Of a stretch of DNA of 64,000 bases, positions 1 through 12,600 are shown in pieces. The notes beneath the pieces were generated by a model that worked only from the letters and a program-made list of their open reading frames with translations, made no database searches and was not told the origin of the DNA. Both the position numbers and the translations under genes were made by a program. Every line of letters begins with the position of its first letter. Position 1 is the stretch's first letter. The stretch is from Dipylidium caninum. Lineage: Eukaryota > Platyhelminthes > Cestoda > Cyclophyllidea > Dipylidiidae. The DNA is taken from positions 124,001 to 188,000 of the forward strand of contig QEYB01000524.1 of NCBI GenBank assembly GCA_017562135.1, written 5' to 3'.

Positions 1-835
1 GGAAACGTACACAACTACCGGGCCCATAAATGACAGATTTTTATGTAAAAAAAGCCCGACTATATTCGGTCGCCTTTATTTCACTTTAATACATTTATAC
101 ATTAAAAGGGCGGGTTTAGCCATGTAGAATTTCCACCTTTCTCCGCGTTTATGGTATGGCCTTTTCCAAGGTGTTACGGCTAAGGCATTAGGGCAAGTTG
201 AAAACTAATGAAATGGGATTTGCTCACACTTTGCAATGTGTAGTATAACCACTTTGGCCGCGGTGAATACCCTCGTATGACAGCCTTTTGTTTCTTTAGC
301 CAACTTAAATTTTGTTTCGTGCCCATCATAAGTGGGCAAGTTTTACCTTCTTTTTATTTGATTTTCGAGCAAAAATATTTCATGTCTTGGCTATGGGAAT
401 TAGCGAGCATTTGGTTAGAGTAAACCTATACGATCTCTGCAAACTTGAAATTCGGCAGTGGTTTGTTTTATTCGGTAAAAGTTTGGTTGCACTCATCAAC
501 TGGTAACGCACATTTTGAAACATGTCCCCTGGCAACAATAAGGGTTGCACTACCTTAATTTGCTAAATATTCCCATACCTACGGTTTTCGTTTAAGTTGG
601 AGCTAGCACAACCATAGTTTTGTCTTTCCTCCCCTACTATGAAGGTTCAGTAGCGTTGATTTAGTCATCATGCTAACCTTATATGGAAATTAATAGAAAC
701 ATACATTAATTTTCCTCAAATATCAAAGCGTCCGTCACGAACTGTTTATTTGAGCACCTAAAGAGACGCTAATAGAAGTGCTGAGATTTAAACAACGCAC
801 AATTAGCATAAGTTGTGTTAAAAGAAAAAGGTAAC
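1..835. other. No gene seen
   Basis: T-rich on the plus strand, with one 64-codon frame (312-506) that resembles nothing. If the exon at 836-1021 is real, its next exon should lie here or beyond the window edge; none was identified. Confidence 0.5.
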
Positions 836-1021
836 CTCAGAACTTTGAGACGAGGTCTTTGCTCTGTCCGCTAATAGTACTGCAGTTCGTGCAACATTTA
901 TAATTTCATCCATCACGTAGATAGCAACCACTGACGGATTCAAATTGATGGATCTACATATCGGCCGAGAAAACAGCTCGACGGTGTGTCGTCCATCAAT
1001 TTGCACATCCCAAGAGCTCAT
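836..1021 (-). CDS. Unassigned exon with histone-fold-like pattern
   Basis: Minus-strand open segment starting MSSWDVQIDGRHTVELFSR and containing NLNPSVVAIYVMDEIINVAR, with ADRAKTSSQSSE before a GT donor (GTTACC). An acceptor-like ATTACAG lies just upstream of the ATG. The amphipathic helix followed by A..AKTSS...EVTF resembles the second half of a histone fold (CENP-S or TAF type), but no diagnostic residue settles it. No partner exon was found; the neighbours may lie beyond the window edge. The plus-strand frame over the same bases looks much less protein-like. Confidence 0.3.
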
Positions 1022-3852
1022 TGTGGCCCCCTGTAATCCGCACATTTCCCCCTACTTATTATTCTGTGCAAGGTTGGCCTGGCCATCAACATCAAATTAC
1101 AATTACACGTTTTTCGGTATTTTTTTGTGCGCTTGTGTAGTCTTCATCAATTACTCTTTCCGTCAGTGGCTTTTAACTGTGGCTTACTGTAAACAGGTCC
1201 GGTTATTACGTAGGAGATATTTTAAAACATCACCTTGCCACTTGTCTCGACTGAAGGTGGTCCGATTTAGGGCGGCGTACCTCCGTTACAAACTAGAAAA
1301 AAAAAGTGCGATAACATTGCAGAACGCCAAATTATCATCTGAATTGGCTGTTGTGCCGGTGGTAAGGAGGTGAACAGAACGAAACGTTGCAGAGAATACT
1401 TCTGTATGAGAACACTTAGTGGGAAAACTTAGGTCGTGGACCATGTTCTGGCAGCCGCCCGCCTCCTCCTACCACCATATCTCTTTTATCAGGCTTTTAG
1501 CAGTTTCGACTGCTGTCTCACCAATATCTAAGCCATCTCCCCAAAGAACTTTCCTCTTTTTGAAGTGGTCTTCTTCCACCTACGCCATTGCAAGAAATTT
1601 ATTCGTGACTTTCAAATTCATTTGTTTTACCCGTGCACATAACTCACGGGTAGGTTCAATTCACAAACAAATTACTTCTCCCACATATATGCATCAGGCG
1701 CCTTCCAATCCAACACCAGAATGTCTTAACTACCAGGCTAGTGAGGGATTTCAAAAGCTATTCACCCTGCCCGGAGATGAGGTGAGGGGTGGGGTGTGGG
1801 GCAGAGGAGAGAGCGCCCGACCTCTGATTCGTCCTGGCCACAAATGCCTTTTGATGCGACCTATCACCACACTACAGGTGACTGCGGGCTACTGATTGCG
1901 TCTGTGGCCGCAGTTAGACAATTTGGGCAAAATTAGCACCATTTAAATGGGGTATTTCGTCTTTTAATTCAATCGAAATAATAAATGTAGAAGTTGTCGG
2001 TTGACCGAGACAGGAAAAGAGGTCTGGTGTGTCGAAACACCCTTTGTTAGAATTCCACAGGCGAAGACGCGGGCTGCTCAATCTCCGTGAGTTAGAGCGA
2101 CACACTGTCTCACGAATTTGACTTTGGTTAAGGCTTTGGAGTGAAGTAACCAAAGTTACTTTATGCAATTGGACGTCTAGAGGCTCTACTACCTTTCTCT
2201 TCTCCAAATCGCCTTTTTGACTTATGTGCCCAGACTGCGGAGGTGGGTGCGTTGTGTACCTCAGCAGCCTCCTTTACGGGCGGAATAGTTGCCGAGTTTA
2301 GCATTCCCACAGGCAGCAAAACCTCCACCATATGTATCCGCCCACATGGGACGCTCTCTTTCTGAGATATTTCGGCCTGGAGATAAACGCATCGCAGTTA
2401 GTCGACGTAGGTGGTGAACACTTTTTCTGTGCTAAATTGTGAAAATGAATTAACTACTGCCTACGAGGAACACGAGTTTCCGGAGTCGCCACTGCCTCGA
2501 CCCGGTATGGCGCAGAATACTGTCACTGCCATCTATCTTGAGCTAGTCTCTAATTATCAAGAGCAGAGCTACAATGTAGGCCATATATCACTTCACCATC
2601 TCACGTTATTTCCCTTTTCTGGAACCAATCGCAACCTTCGAATTTCAATAGCAAAGTATATTTATGAATGGCCATCTCAGTAAAGTGGTTTTTAAGTGGT
2701 TTTCCCGGGGAAATGAATCTGTGTAAGATAATAGCGTCATGAGTGGAAAGTCAGGGTGAATGACAATAGTGCAACACTACGTCCGTGCTAGCGCCAGGTC
2801 TGTATTTACAACTCCTGTGGGAGCTCAGAGAGCCACGTGCCTGGATTGCGTGCGTGAATAGACTCCTTTGCACACGAGCGCGCGCGCGTGACTTGACGGC
2901 CCCTGGGACTTTTGATGCACTCGTGCGCACGACTACCGATAACTGGGGAGGAGGCCCCTGGACGGTCTGATTCTGCTACTTCTGCTACCACTGCCTGCTG
3001 CTGCCCTGGATTTGCACGCAAAATGGGCAAAGTAATTTCCTTCTCCTCTAAGCGCATAGCAAAATTGGCAGATTGCGTCGTTGCCATGATATCTATAACT
3101 GCGGCTAGTGATACCAATGGAGAGATTTCCAGCCTTGTTAATATTCCTTTCGGGAGAATGCATCCACTTTTTATAGGCAGCATCGGAAACTACTATCTCG
3201 CTTGGTGGTAGGCAATGGTTACCAATGCATTCATTTCTCTCAACCAATTCGGTCCACATGTGGGCGACAATTCAATGCATAAATTTAGGCCGTCGTTCTT
3301 CTCGGAACATGTAGCCAAACATTGCAATTGATTATCTATTTTTTAGTCTTACTCACAACTGGCCTCGATTTTATTGATTTCAAATAGCGTTACACTTGGC
3401 CTGGCTTAATAGACAGACCCTCGATTTATGTAATTGGACTTGCCAAATTACTCAAATCTTTACCGACTTTTCCCACATATACAATGGCAGTACTCGTGTA
3501 GTTTACAATAAAAAGAAGCATTTAATTATGTAGAATATGGAATATCAAAAATAATTGCCTTTTGCTTTTCATAGACTCACACAAATTGTGTAGGCATTGC
3601 ACTTAACGCTGGGTCCACTCGGTCAACATCTGGAGGGTTTTGGTAGGGGCAGCGTTATCAACAGTAGGAGAGAAGCAGGGCCACAGTCCCAGGGGCCGGG
3701 TGCGTGTGTGTGCGATGCGGTGCGGTGCGCGCGTGCGGCCAAACAAACGCCATGCCAATTCGATGGGGTTATTTGGCACGCGTGCATGGCGCGTATCACA
3801 CATCCAGGCACCGGGCAGTCGCAAGTAGCCGATTTAACACAAGAGGGCGGGC

Positions 3853-3874
3853 GAGAGAGAGAGAGAGAGAGAGG
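3853..3874 (+). repeat. (GA)n microsatellite
   Basis: About eleven GA units, preceded by GT- and GC-rich alternating sequence at 3700-3740. Confidence 0.9.
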
Positions 3875-5268
3875 GAGAATGAGGGAGCGCACAAATGCCC
3901 CAACGCATGTCCCTACCCCATGTACGTAATATGTTTGCATTTTTGAGGTTGGGCACTACCTGGCCAATTTTCCAAACCCCTTTCACACCTTTTACATATC
4001 GACACCACGCAACCGAGTCAGTGCCGAACCCGCGAGGAGGTCATTTTTCTCGTTTAGATTAGCTTCGCTTGAAATAGTTTATTGTTTATTAAAACCGGAA
4101 AGAGTATGAATGGACGCGGCGATTGACCATACCGGTGCTACGGGTGCAAGTAAAATGAGCCAGAGGTAAACACATTATCACTGTTAGTTGATTGCATGAC
4201 CGGGAAAGGCGAAATCAAGTGTTTGTCCACCATAAATAAGTGATTATGAAACTAATGTCTTCTACTCTGCAACATCCCTCTCAATCAAACCTTGCGGCAT
4301 GACTTACTGGAATTGCATTTGACAGGATGTCACCAATTATTAAGTCAGAGGCCTTTGAACTAGTAGAGAGATGGGAGGGAAGGGGGCGGAAGTGATAAGT
4401 TTGTCGCCTTCCTTCCCACATTTGCTTCTTTCTTTATAGTCAGGCAGTCTTGTCTATTCAACCTCGTCTGTCATAACGTTGTCATGACATTGCTGGTCCT
4501 CTCTTTGTTGGCGTCTGCACGTGGACACGGCTTCCCTGCTCGCGTTTTAGACTGTGTGCACGCGACAGGGGACCTGGACGCCGCCTCACATCCAGGGGCG
4601 GTGACTGGACGGTTGCATTGCCAGCCGTCCAGGGCTCAAGGTGGGCAGGCGCGTGCGGCAGTCTGACCCGTGGGCGGCCTCCTCGTGCAGACGACACTGA
4701 AGTGACGTCTCGTCTTTTCACATCGGCGGGGTATATTTTGCAGCGTCCAGATTCCTTTCAAATAGAAACGCGAAGGAATTCACGGTGTCCGACATTCTCT
4801 GTCTCATATTCGACATCCTCAAACCAAGAATCATACGCTTTTTGTCATAAATACAAATTTTTATCAGCCAATGTCTCAAATACTAAATGTTAATTCCGCG
4901 TAAATACTCTTTTCGCCGAATTTAAAGAACGTAGTAAATGTCGCATTGTTAAAGTGATGTTGACTGGTCAATCATTCCTCATATGTGTAAATAAAGAGAA
5001 TAATTTCAACTTTTTGCTATTCATTTCGGATTTTTTTTGTGTGGACCATCGAAGGGAACCCAAGTGTAGGCTCAGCTTCCCACTTGTTTTGTCATGATCC
5101 ACCTTTTTCCTAGGCTTGGATGCAGACCGCCCCCTCCTCCACCTCGTGGGAAGGCGGTCGGAGGGCTGGAAGGCGAGGAGAGAGTGGACACGCTGGAAGG
5201 GCACTGAAATTAAGGCATTTAATATGTCTGCTGTATTTGTCAGACACGTTCTAGTCAGAATCACCTGT

Positions 5269-5309
5269 CATCACCGTCATCATCACCACCACCATCATAA
5301 TCATCATCA
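5269..5309 (+). repeat. (CAT/CAC)n microsatellite
   Basis: Imperfect trinucleotide repeat that reads as a His run in one frame. No supported gene contains it. Confidence 0.85.
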
Positions 5310-5629
5310 GGAAGTTATAATTATACGCTTATAATGAGTTTTTTTCTTACACGCTTTATGTTAGGTTGACCTGCTCCATACACACCTCTCGGGCGCCTAT
5401 TTCTAAGTGTTATACTGAGATTTTTCCCAAAAAAACACGGTGGCAAGAAAGTTAGCGGTGAGAGGTAAATGCCTGCGTCTCATGTACTGCAACTAACACA
5501 ATGGACACATTTTTTAGGTAGCATCCTCGATGTTACACGAAAATTTCACCTCTTCTTTGTACCTACGTCCCCTTTTATCGTGTGATTCAAACTACGAGGC
5601 GTCCTGGCGCCAATCTGATTGGCGAGGAG

Positions 5630-5666
5630 AGGAGGAGGAGGAGGAGGAGGAGGAGGAGGAGGAGGA
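5630..5666 (+). repeat. (AGG)n microsatellite
   Basis: About twelve near-perfect AGG/GAG units, reading as a Glu run in one frame. Probably non-coding. Confidence 0.9.
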
Positions 5667-7539
5667 AAGAAAGTGTGTATGTGGGTTTGTGTACACTCTG
5701 CGGCTGGTGGAACTTGAGACAGTGCGAGGAGGAGTAGTAGAATGAGGTCACGACCGTCAGGATTCTACTGTTGTCATCCGCTGATCATCAAGGCTTGGAG
5801 ACAGGCGGTACTGCCCCAAGCCACCGAGAGAAGAGCTGACACTTTGCCCACACCGACATCGAGCATGCAGGGGATGGGAGTGACGGGGGAACTCGAAATT
5901 CCTGTAAATTCTCTGTTAAATCCAAATCTCAAGAGGGAGGAGAGGAGGGTGTCAAAGGCACTTGGAAGATCACACTCCCTCTCGGTCGCTCTGGCTCTCA
6001 TCCCTGCCAGGATGACGAATTCTCACGGTGAAACACTTGTTGGTGTCGGGGTTTTGGACGTAAGTGATAAACAGAGTGAATTATTTTTCACATTTGTAGT
6101 GCGCTTACTACAAATGTCACTCTTTGTGATGGTATAGGAAGATCTCTTTCAGTGATATTGTCGAGCCAAGCAGTGATTGTCATGAATGCACAAGAGGGTC
6201 ATCCATTCGCCTCATTACCTCTGTACTAATAAGCGATGTGAATTCACAAAGAAAGTCTCCGGCATTGTCACCACAGTCCACCAACTAAGGTAAAATACGA
6301 GGAAGCCTGCTCACTCGCTGTCAACACTTTGTGGTAGTCAGGATGCTACGGTTGTTTATTCAACTCTAATTAAGTGACAAATTTTTTTAAATCGAGGTCC
6401 CACTGGCCAAACGGAAACACGAGTTCAACGAAACGGGTGGCCTCGTCGGACAAAGTCAACTAACAGCCATTACCTTCCTCTAGCGGATCTTTGTCTACAC
6501 ATACTACTCAAATCGGAATGAATTGTTGGTGTATGTGAGAGGATGCTGGAAATCTGTATTCTTCCGGAATTCACCTTCAGGCCACGACCACACGCCATTT
6601 AAACACTTTCATCCAAATTACTACTCAGAAGTTATAAAATGTTGTCACGTCGGTCTTTCCCTTTCCACTTCGCTGTTGCCTAGAGTTATATGTAGTCCAA
6701 ACAGTTTGGTTTAAGTAGTTTGGTCAAATTACCCTCAAGAAGTTGGGATCATCTCTGCCACTCGAAGATGGTAGAAGTGATGCATCTTCCACAAAAGCGA
6801 TGCTCTGCTGCTCTCAGGTTCACGTTTAACTACATTGTCGGCTGTGGGGGAGCACTAAAGACCCTTTCGCTCGAAAAAGAGGATAATGAAGGTAGGAAAG
6901 TTGGGTACTAGATGACAATTTGAGTAAGTTTTTTGGTGTTACTTGTCGATTATACTTTTATGTAATTCTACCTAGTTTCCAGGGATTTGGAACCACCATC
7001 CTTCAAGCGTATTTCACACCCAGTCTAATAGTTTCATCGATATCTGATCGGATGTTTGGCATTGTTCACCATTTCGGTGGTGATTTCAAAATGAGTAACT
7101 TCACATTATAGTAAAGTCTCCTTTAACTGTACCGTGTTGTCGAAGCAAGTCATATGGCGGGATGTGTGGTATATGAAATGAATGGAGATAAACTGTGCTA
7201 AAGACACCAGACGTAAGGAGTCACTATAATCGAGAAATCGCTCATATCTGTCCCATTCAAGTTTAGACTCTAAAGTTGCCTATTATTAATCAAAAGAGAA
7301 GGTGGAGAAGAATAAATTGATCAAGAAGAGCCAAGGCCAACAAGTTTGCGGGTCACGAGCCAATCATCACCCAGCCCGATGTCGCGATGTTGACCAATGG
7401 GCGTTCAAAGCGAGACACGCCTTAATAACATGTCACTGGATAAGCATTCGGACCTTCGGTCGGTTATCATATCAGAGGATCATATCACCTTGATCGTTAC
7501 CTAACCTCCCAAGTATACATTCATCCATAGTTGCCGCAC

Positions 7540-7580
7540 CGTGATTGGTTGTTAAGGTGCTGCATCGTGATTGGTTGTTA
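7540..7580 (+). promoter_or_regulatory. Tandem inverted CCAAT boxes
   Basis: The 15-mer CGTGATTGGTTGTTA occurs at 7540-7554 and again at 7566-7580, a 26-bp period, each with a TGATTGG heptamer. Further CCAAT boxes lie at about 7352 and 7395. Two phased NF-Y-type sites usually mark a promoter, but no gene was recognised beside them. Confidence 0.4.
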
Positions 7581-9664
7581 CAATACACACTATCGATAAT
7601 CGATTTTGATGACAATGATATGAGCACGAACTCCCCTATGTTAGGACAAACTTTTCACACGATTTAGACAGACATTAAGGGATCTGCTCAAGAGTCACTC
7701 AGCTACGTGTTACATTGACGAGTAGATTATGTCAAAGGAGACGAGTGTAACTGGTGTTGACGCCAACTTGATGAGTAATCGCCTTTTGTCAAAAAAGGAG
7801 TTGTGATCCCCCTTACACGTGAGCCCAATTCGGAGTCAGGTTAGCCTTCTCCATACCCACTTGTCAATGACGAGGCGACAGAACCAAAAGTGTAAGTCTT
7901 TTAATCTAGCCTTTATCTCATCTCTGGTAGATTGGTGCACCCGGAGAGGGAAGGGGGGGGGAGCAGCGGTTGACAAAGCGGTAATTTCGCTGTTTTCGTG
8001 GCTAGATAATCTTAGTCATAAATGATTGCCCACAGGTAAACAGTCGGATAGGCGTAGGAAGAGGTAAGTGGAGTTCACGATCAAAATGTGGCAAGGCTGT
8101 CTCTCGTCTCTCTCTGGCACACAATACGAATGTCCATAAAATTGCCGTAAAAAGAGGCCGGCGTAGAGGTGGTAGGCAAAGGTGTGGATTTTATGGAAGA
8201 ATTACTCTGGCCCCCGCCGATTCGACAGGCCTCCTAGTAGTACACAGATGATTCCCACTAAAAACCCCAGTCAATTAGACAAACTCGAATAATTTTCATA
8301 CAAATAAATCGCTACACCTCGATTTACCAGTAGTCTTTTACTCTACTTGTCATTCTTTCTTGATGACCGGCTGACAACACTCCTCCCTGGTCTTTCAACC
8401 TCCGGTGTCACCCCATTTTTACAAATAAGAACGGGATTGGCACGAATCCACGCGGAGACTGCATGTCCGAGGAACACAAAAGTCGCTCCGTCGACAATCC
8501 CGGCAGGTCAGACGGTGGAAGCAACCACCGTCTGTCAAAATTTGGGAGTGAAAAGCCCGTAAGTTAGGACTCCAAAGAGCGAACCTGCCACGAGAAGCGC
8601 CTTTGACCAAGACACAGTCACCCAAAAGCCTACCGTCGAGAACCGACACCGCTTCCTGTTCTTCCCCTCATCTTTAAAAGTTTACACGCCCACAGTTAAC
8701 GCCACATCTTCCGACGTCCTGTCAACTCGGCATACCACTTAATGTCATATTCATCGGCCACCCTGAACTCCACAAAAAAGGGGAAGTAGAAAAAAAGAGA
8801 AATGAAACAATAGAAGTGAAGTACAGAGAAGCGGGTTACCAGCGTCTCACACATTCAACCTATCAGCCCTGACAATGCAAATTTATGTACGTATAAATAT
8901 GTATAATATATATATATATGTATATGGGAAGATAGACAGAAGTAATAGTCACCAGAGTAGCAGTCGGGATCGGCAGGGGAGGACAGGGGAAGAGCAAATA
9001 GGTCAACATCATAGAGGGACGCCGCAGCATTGTGTGTAAGTGTGGGTGTGAATGTATGCGAGTGGAGAACAAGTGAGGAGAAGTAGGCGGGCGAGACGAC
9101 ATACGGGAGAGTATGGAGGGGAGTGGCGTGTATGTCAGGAGAATGGGAATTAGATCTTAATAATTTTGACCTCGATAATGATAATGATGAGATGGGACAT
9201 ACGTCTACACCTACACCTAAAATACACACATACACAGACCACCGCAATGTAGATGGACAGTGGGAGGCGGGGTGGGGAAGTGGGCGCAAGACTGTTTATA
9301 CACATAAGGTATAAAATTACCAGCAGAGAGAAGGGGGAGGCGCAGACGAGAGATATATACAAAGGAGTGGAAAAATTTGATAGGGTGGGGAGAGGTAGGC
9401 AGTAGGAAGGGATTGTACACAAAGCCGGGGTCATTGCATGTTCGGAAAAGGTGAGAAGCCGAAAAATGTGCGTACACCCAATGGGCGCGCAGTCAATGGG
9501 AAGAGGACGAGGGATGATTAAAGGAATGCGCGGTTGCGAAGGTAGTCAAGACCGTACAATGATAATCTCGCTTGCTCGGCACATCGGTTTATGTTGTGTA
9601 GATGGGTGTGCTCCTGTCTGTTTCTCTGCTAATGGCGCGGTTTGTGAAGGCGACCCTACACATG
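7581..9664. other. 3' flank of ras
   Basis: Purine-rich on the plus strand, as in the ras intron. It probably contains the ras 3' untranslated region, but no clear AATAAA was found on the minus strand close to the stop at 9665. No other gene is supported. Confidence 0.4.
8901..8926 (+). repeat. (TA)n microsatellite
   Basis: Alternating TA of about 26 bp, 0.7 kb past the ras stop codon, so possibly in or near the ras 3' end. Confidence 0.85.
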
Positions 9665-12600
9665 TTACAAAAAGTCGCATTTCCTCCTTCCTCGCTTCTT
9701 CTTCTCATTCCCCCTTTCCTTCTGAAATAGAGACAAATTACATATAAAACACTTGGACAATGGCAGTCCGATTCAAATACAGGTCAATTTCGGTAACAAT
9801 GGCATAAAATAATACCATCAAAAAATGGATCCAATGTGATTTTTTGTCAGGAATTACACAACTGGCACTAGAGCATATGGATGAAGTGGATGAAATCGTG
9901 GGCGACCGTCACAGCGATCTTCAAAAATCAACGAGTTGTCAATCACTTACTAATTAGCGCAGTGGTTTGGAGACAAAGGCAGTCTGACAAACAATCTAAG
10001 ACTGGGATCAAGGCCAGGTCACGAAAAGTGAGAAGTGTAGGGTGGCCATGATAAGCGATACAAAGAATGTCCCTTCCGAGGACCAATTATTTTTCCAGAG
10101 TCAGCAGAATTCATTATGAGGAGTGCCGAATGGAAGTGACCCGGCCTCTCACCCCTTTTCACTTCGTTCTGCAATATTTTTCAAGAATCATTGAATGTTG
10201 GCGTTGATCATGAAGTGCAGATCTCACACGCCAGAAGCAGTTTGAATAGTGATAACCCAGACTGACAAAATACTCCTCTCATAGACTATTGATGCGTCCT
10301 TAGTAAATGGAGACTTTTATTAACTCTCAAAACAAGTGAATACCCATAGCACATGGTAGGACTCCGCGAGTCGCGAATTTCATATCGGATAAAGAGCGGT
10401 GGTTGTTGTTCGGGGAAACCAAACAATAGGCGCCCAATTTAAGTTTGTTCTCCTCTTGAGACGCCATCATGTCACAAAATTGTCAGGGTGGTGGTTGAAG
10501 AGAACGGAGGAGACACAAGACTAATGACGGAAGTCGGAGCGGTGAGACTGATGTGCTGCATGGGGGCCCACAGGGTGAGTGGGGAGGGAGGGGGGGAGGG
10601 AAGACAGTCAATTCGGCGCCAGACAGAGTACTTCGGACATAAAGACTTGGAAATAGTCATCGTTATTTCTTTTGAACTTCAATTACAAATTGTGAGGGTG
10701 GTGGACAAATGTACGGTTGACACTTGAGCTTGTCGAGACATGCCCGAAAATAGAGTCATGGCGACACATGCACCCACACAGAAAGCCTAGTTAACGGATA
10801 AGCAAGGGATACCGGGGGCGTAAGGCCTTCACAATCAACGAACGTTGGATGAGGAAGAGGCGGATCTCCTAGACGCTGATTGGACAAACGCAGTAACCAA
10901 TTAAAGAAGTTCGCACTGCCCAGACAACCGAAATGTGGGGAATGAATTAAGTCTCATAACCTGGCACTTGATTGGTTATCTTAAATATGCCGCAAAAAAA
11001 TTTAAAAACCGTAAAAATAATTTGGCTTCCAAATGAAAGGCGGTTAAACAAGAAAGGAGACTGAAGCAATTATTGTGAAGCCAAACAAATAGTCCAAGTG
11101 ACAGACTTTAAACGGAAGCGGTGACATATTGAAATCATCTAAGCGCCGATCTCAAACCCGGTCCAGGACAAAGAGGGGAGACGAATCTGATAATAAAGGC
11201 GAAAGCTGGAACGAGATACAGAAGGGTTAGAAATTGAACTCAAGTGCCGAGATAGAACTTGGTGTCGGAGGAATAGTCTTGCAATAGTGAAAGAGGGCAC
11301 ATTAGGGTTGCCTTGACCCAATCAGGCAGATTTCATTATGTACACAGACCGAAAAGGGGAAGGCTATACGTGCACCCTTATCCACCCAAAAAATAATCGA
11401 TTGCAAATCAACAAACAGCGAATGAATAAACAAATTCTCCTCCAGCAATCGAACAATTATTGTACAAGAAGGCAGAGGGACAGTCAGAGTAAACTGCCCA
11501 TTATCAGTCTCTCAGCCCATGACCAAGATTTCTGATGTGACAAATTGGTCTAGTCAGTGGAGGTAGAAAGGGCGATAATAGGCACGTGCTTTGCCAAAAT
11601 CATTAAAGCAGAGTAGAAATGTGACATGCAGGCAGGCAGGCAGGCATGCCATACACGCAGCATGTAAAAGCGGTGTGGTCCGTGGCAGGTCTAAAATAGA
11701 TTCCGCAACTGCCTCTGCCACCATGACATGGGGCGACCACTGACGTAACTAAAGCTGTGTAGACTGGACTATGGAGCCTTTTTAAACTGTACCGGATAGA
11801 AACCGACGGAACTAATGTCTGAGATTCTACACAAATGCTCTGGGGGAACGACCAATCAGGTTATCAATGGGGCGAAAACTATTCAACTGTCAAAAGCTTC
11901 AAATGCTTAAGGGTGGATGAGAACCCCTCGAGGGACACAAATACCGAAAATGCCGAGTCGCCAATAATTCCGTGCAGACACAAAGCATGGAAGAATAACG
12001 TGACAGGAGAAGTAATTTTAGCGACAGCCTACCTATCAACGGAGAATTATGTCATTATAATGAAGCAATGGAAAGGAGTTGTACACCCAACAACGTGTGT
12101 CTGTTAGTGTCACATTGAGGGTGAGGCGATAGCCGGTTATAATGCACTTCCTTGTAAACAAAAAATCGGGGATAATAAGATGATGTAGAAGGGCGTTAGC
12201 AGCCCAGGAAAAGTGGTATTAATTTGCCTAATGGTAACAATAAAAAAAAACAGAAAAAAATAACTGCATGTTTCGCATACAGACCACCAGCTTGACAAAG
12301 TTGTGTAATTAAAAATAGCCAGTAACAAATCCAAGCAGGACTACTTCTGGAAGAACCCTGGGCGCCTCTGTAATGATCAAATATTGAGGCACAAGAAAAA
12401 AAGGTAGTAAATTACTGAGGCTACTAGAGAACGGCTCCGGCTAATAAAGCGATAGTAGACAAAACGCCCAACAGGGGGAGATGTGTGTGAAACGGACTAT
12501 GGACTGACTTATAAAAAAAACAGCAAGAGAAGAGAGGGCACATGGAGAAAAAGTAGGAAATTCGATTGTGAGTGGGGAGTAGGTGATTTGCCTATTAACT

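Larger units (their letters stand above)
1022..7539. other. No supported gene
   Basis: This stretch holds the microsatellites listed above and short conflicting frames. A minus-strand frame starting at 3087 (MATTQSANFAMRLEEKEITL) has a good ATG context but runs into CpG-rich low-complexity sequence at about 2880, and no partner exon was found. Confidence 0.5.

Noticed and set aside
945..1373. 142-codon plus-strand frame with a hydrophobic stretch
   Set aside because: It overlaps the more protein-like minus-strand segment at 836-1021 and resembles a chance antisense frame.
3597..3940. Overlapping long frames on both strands
   Set aside because: They are produced by GT, GC and GA low-complexity sequence, not by a gene.
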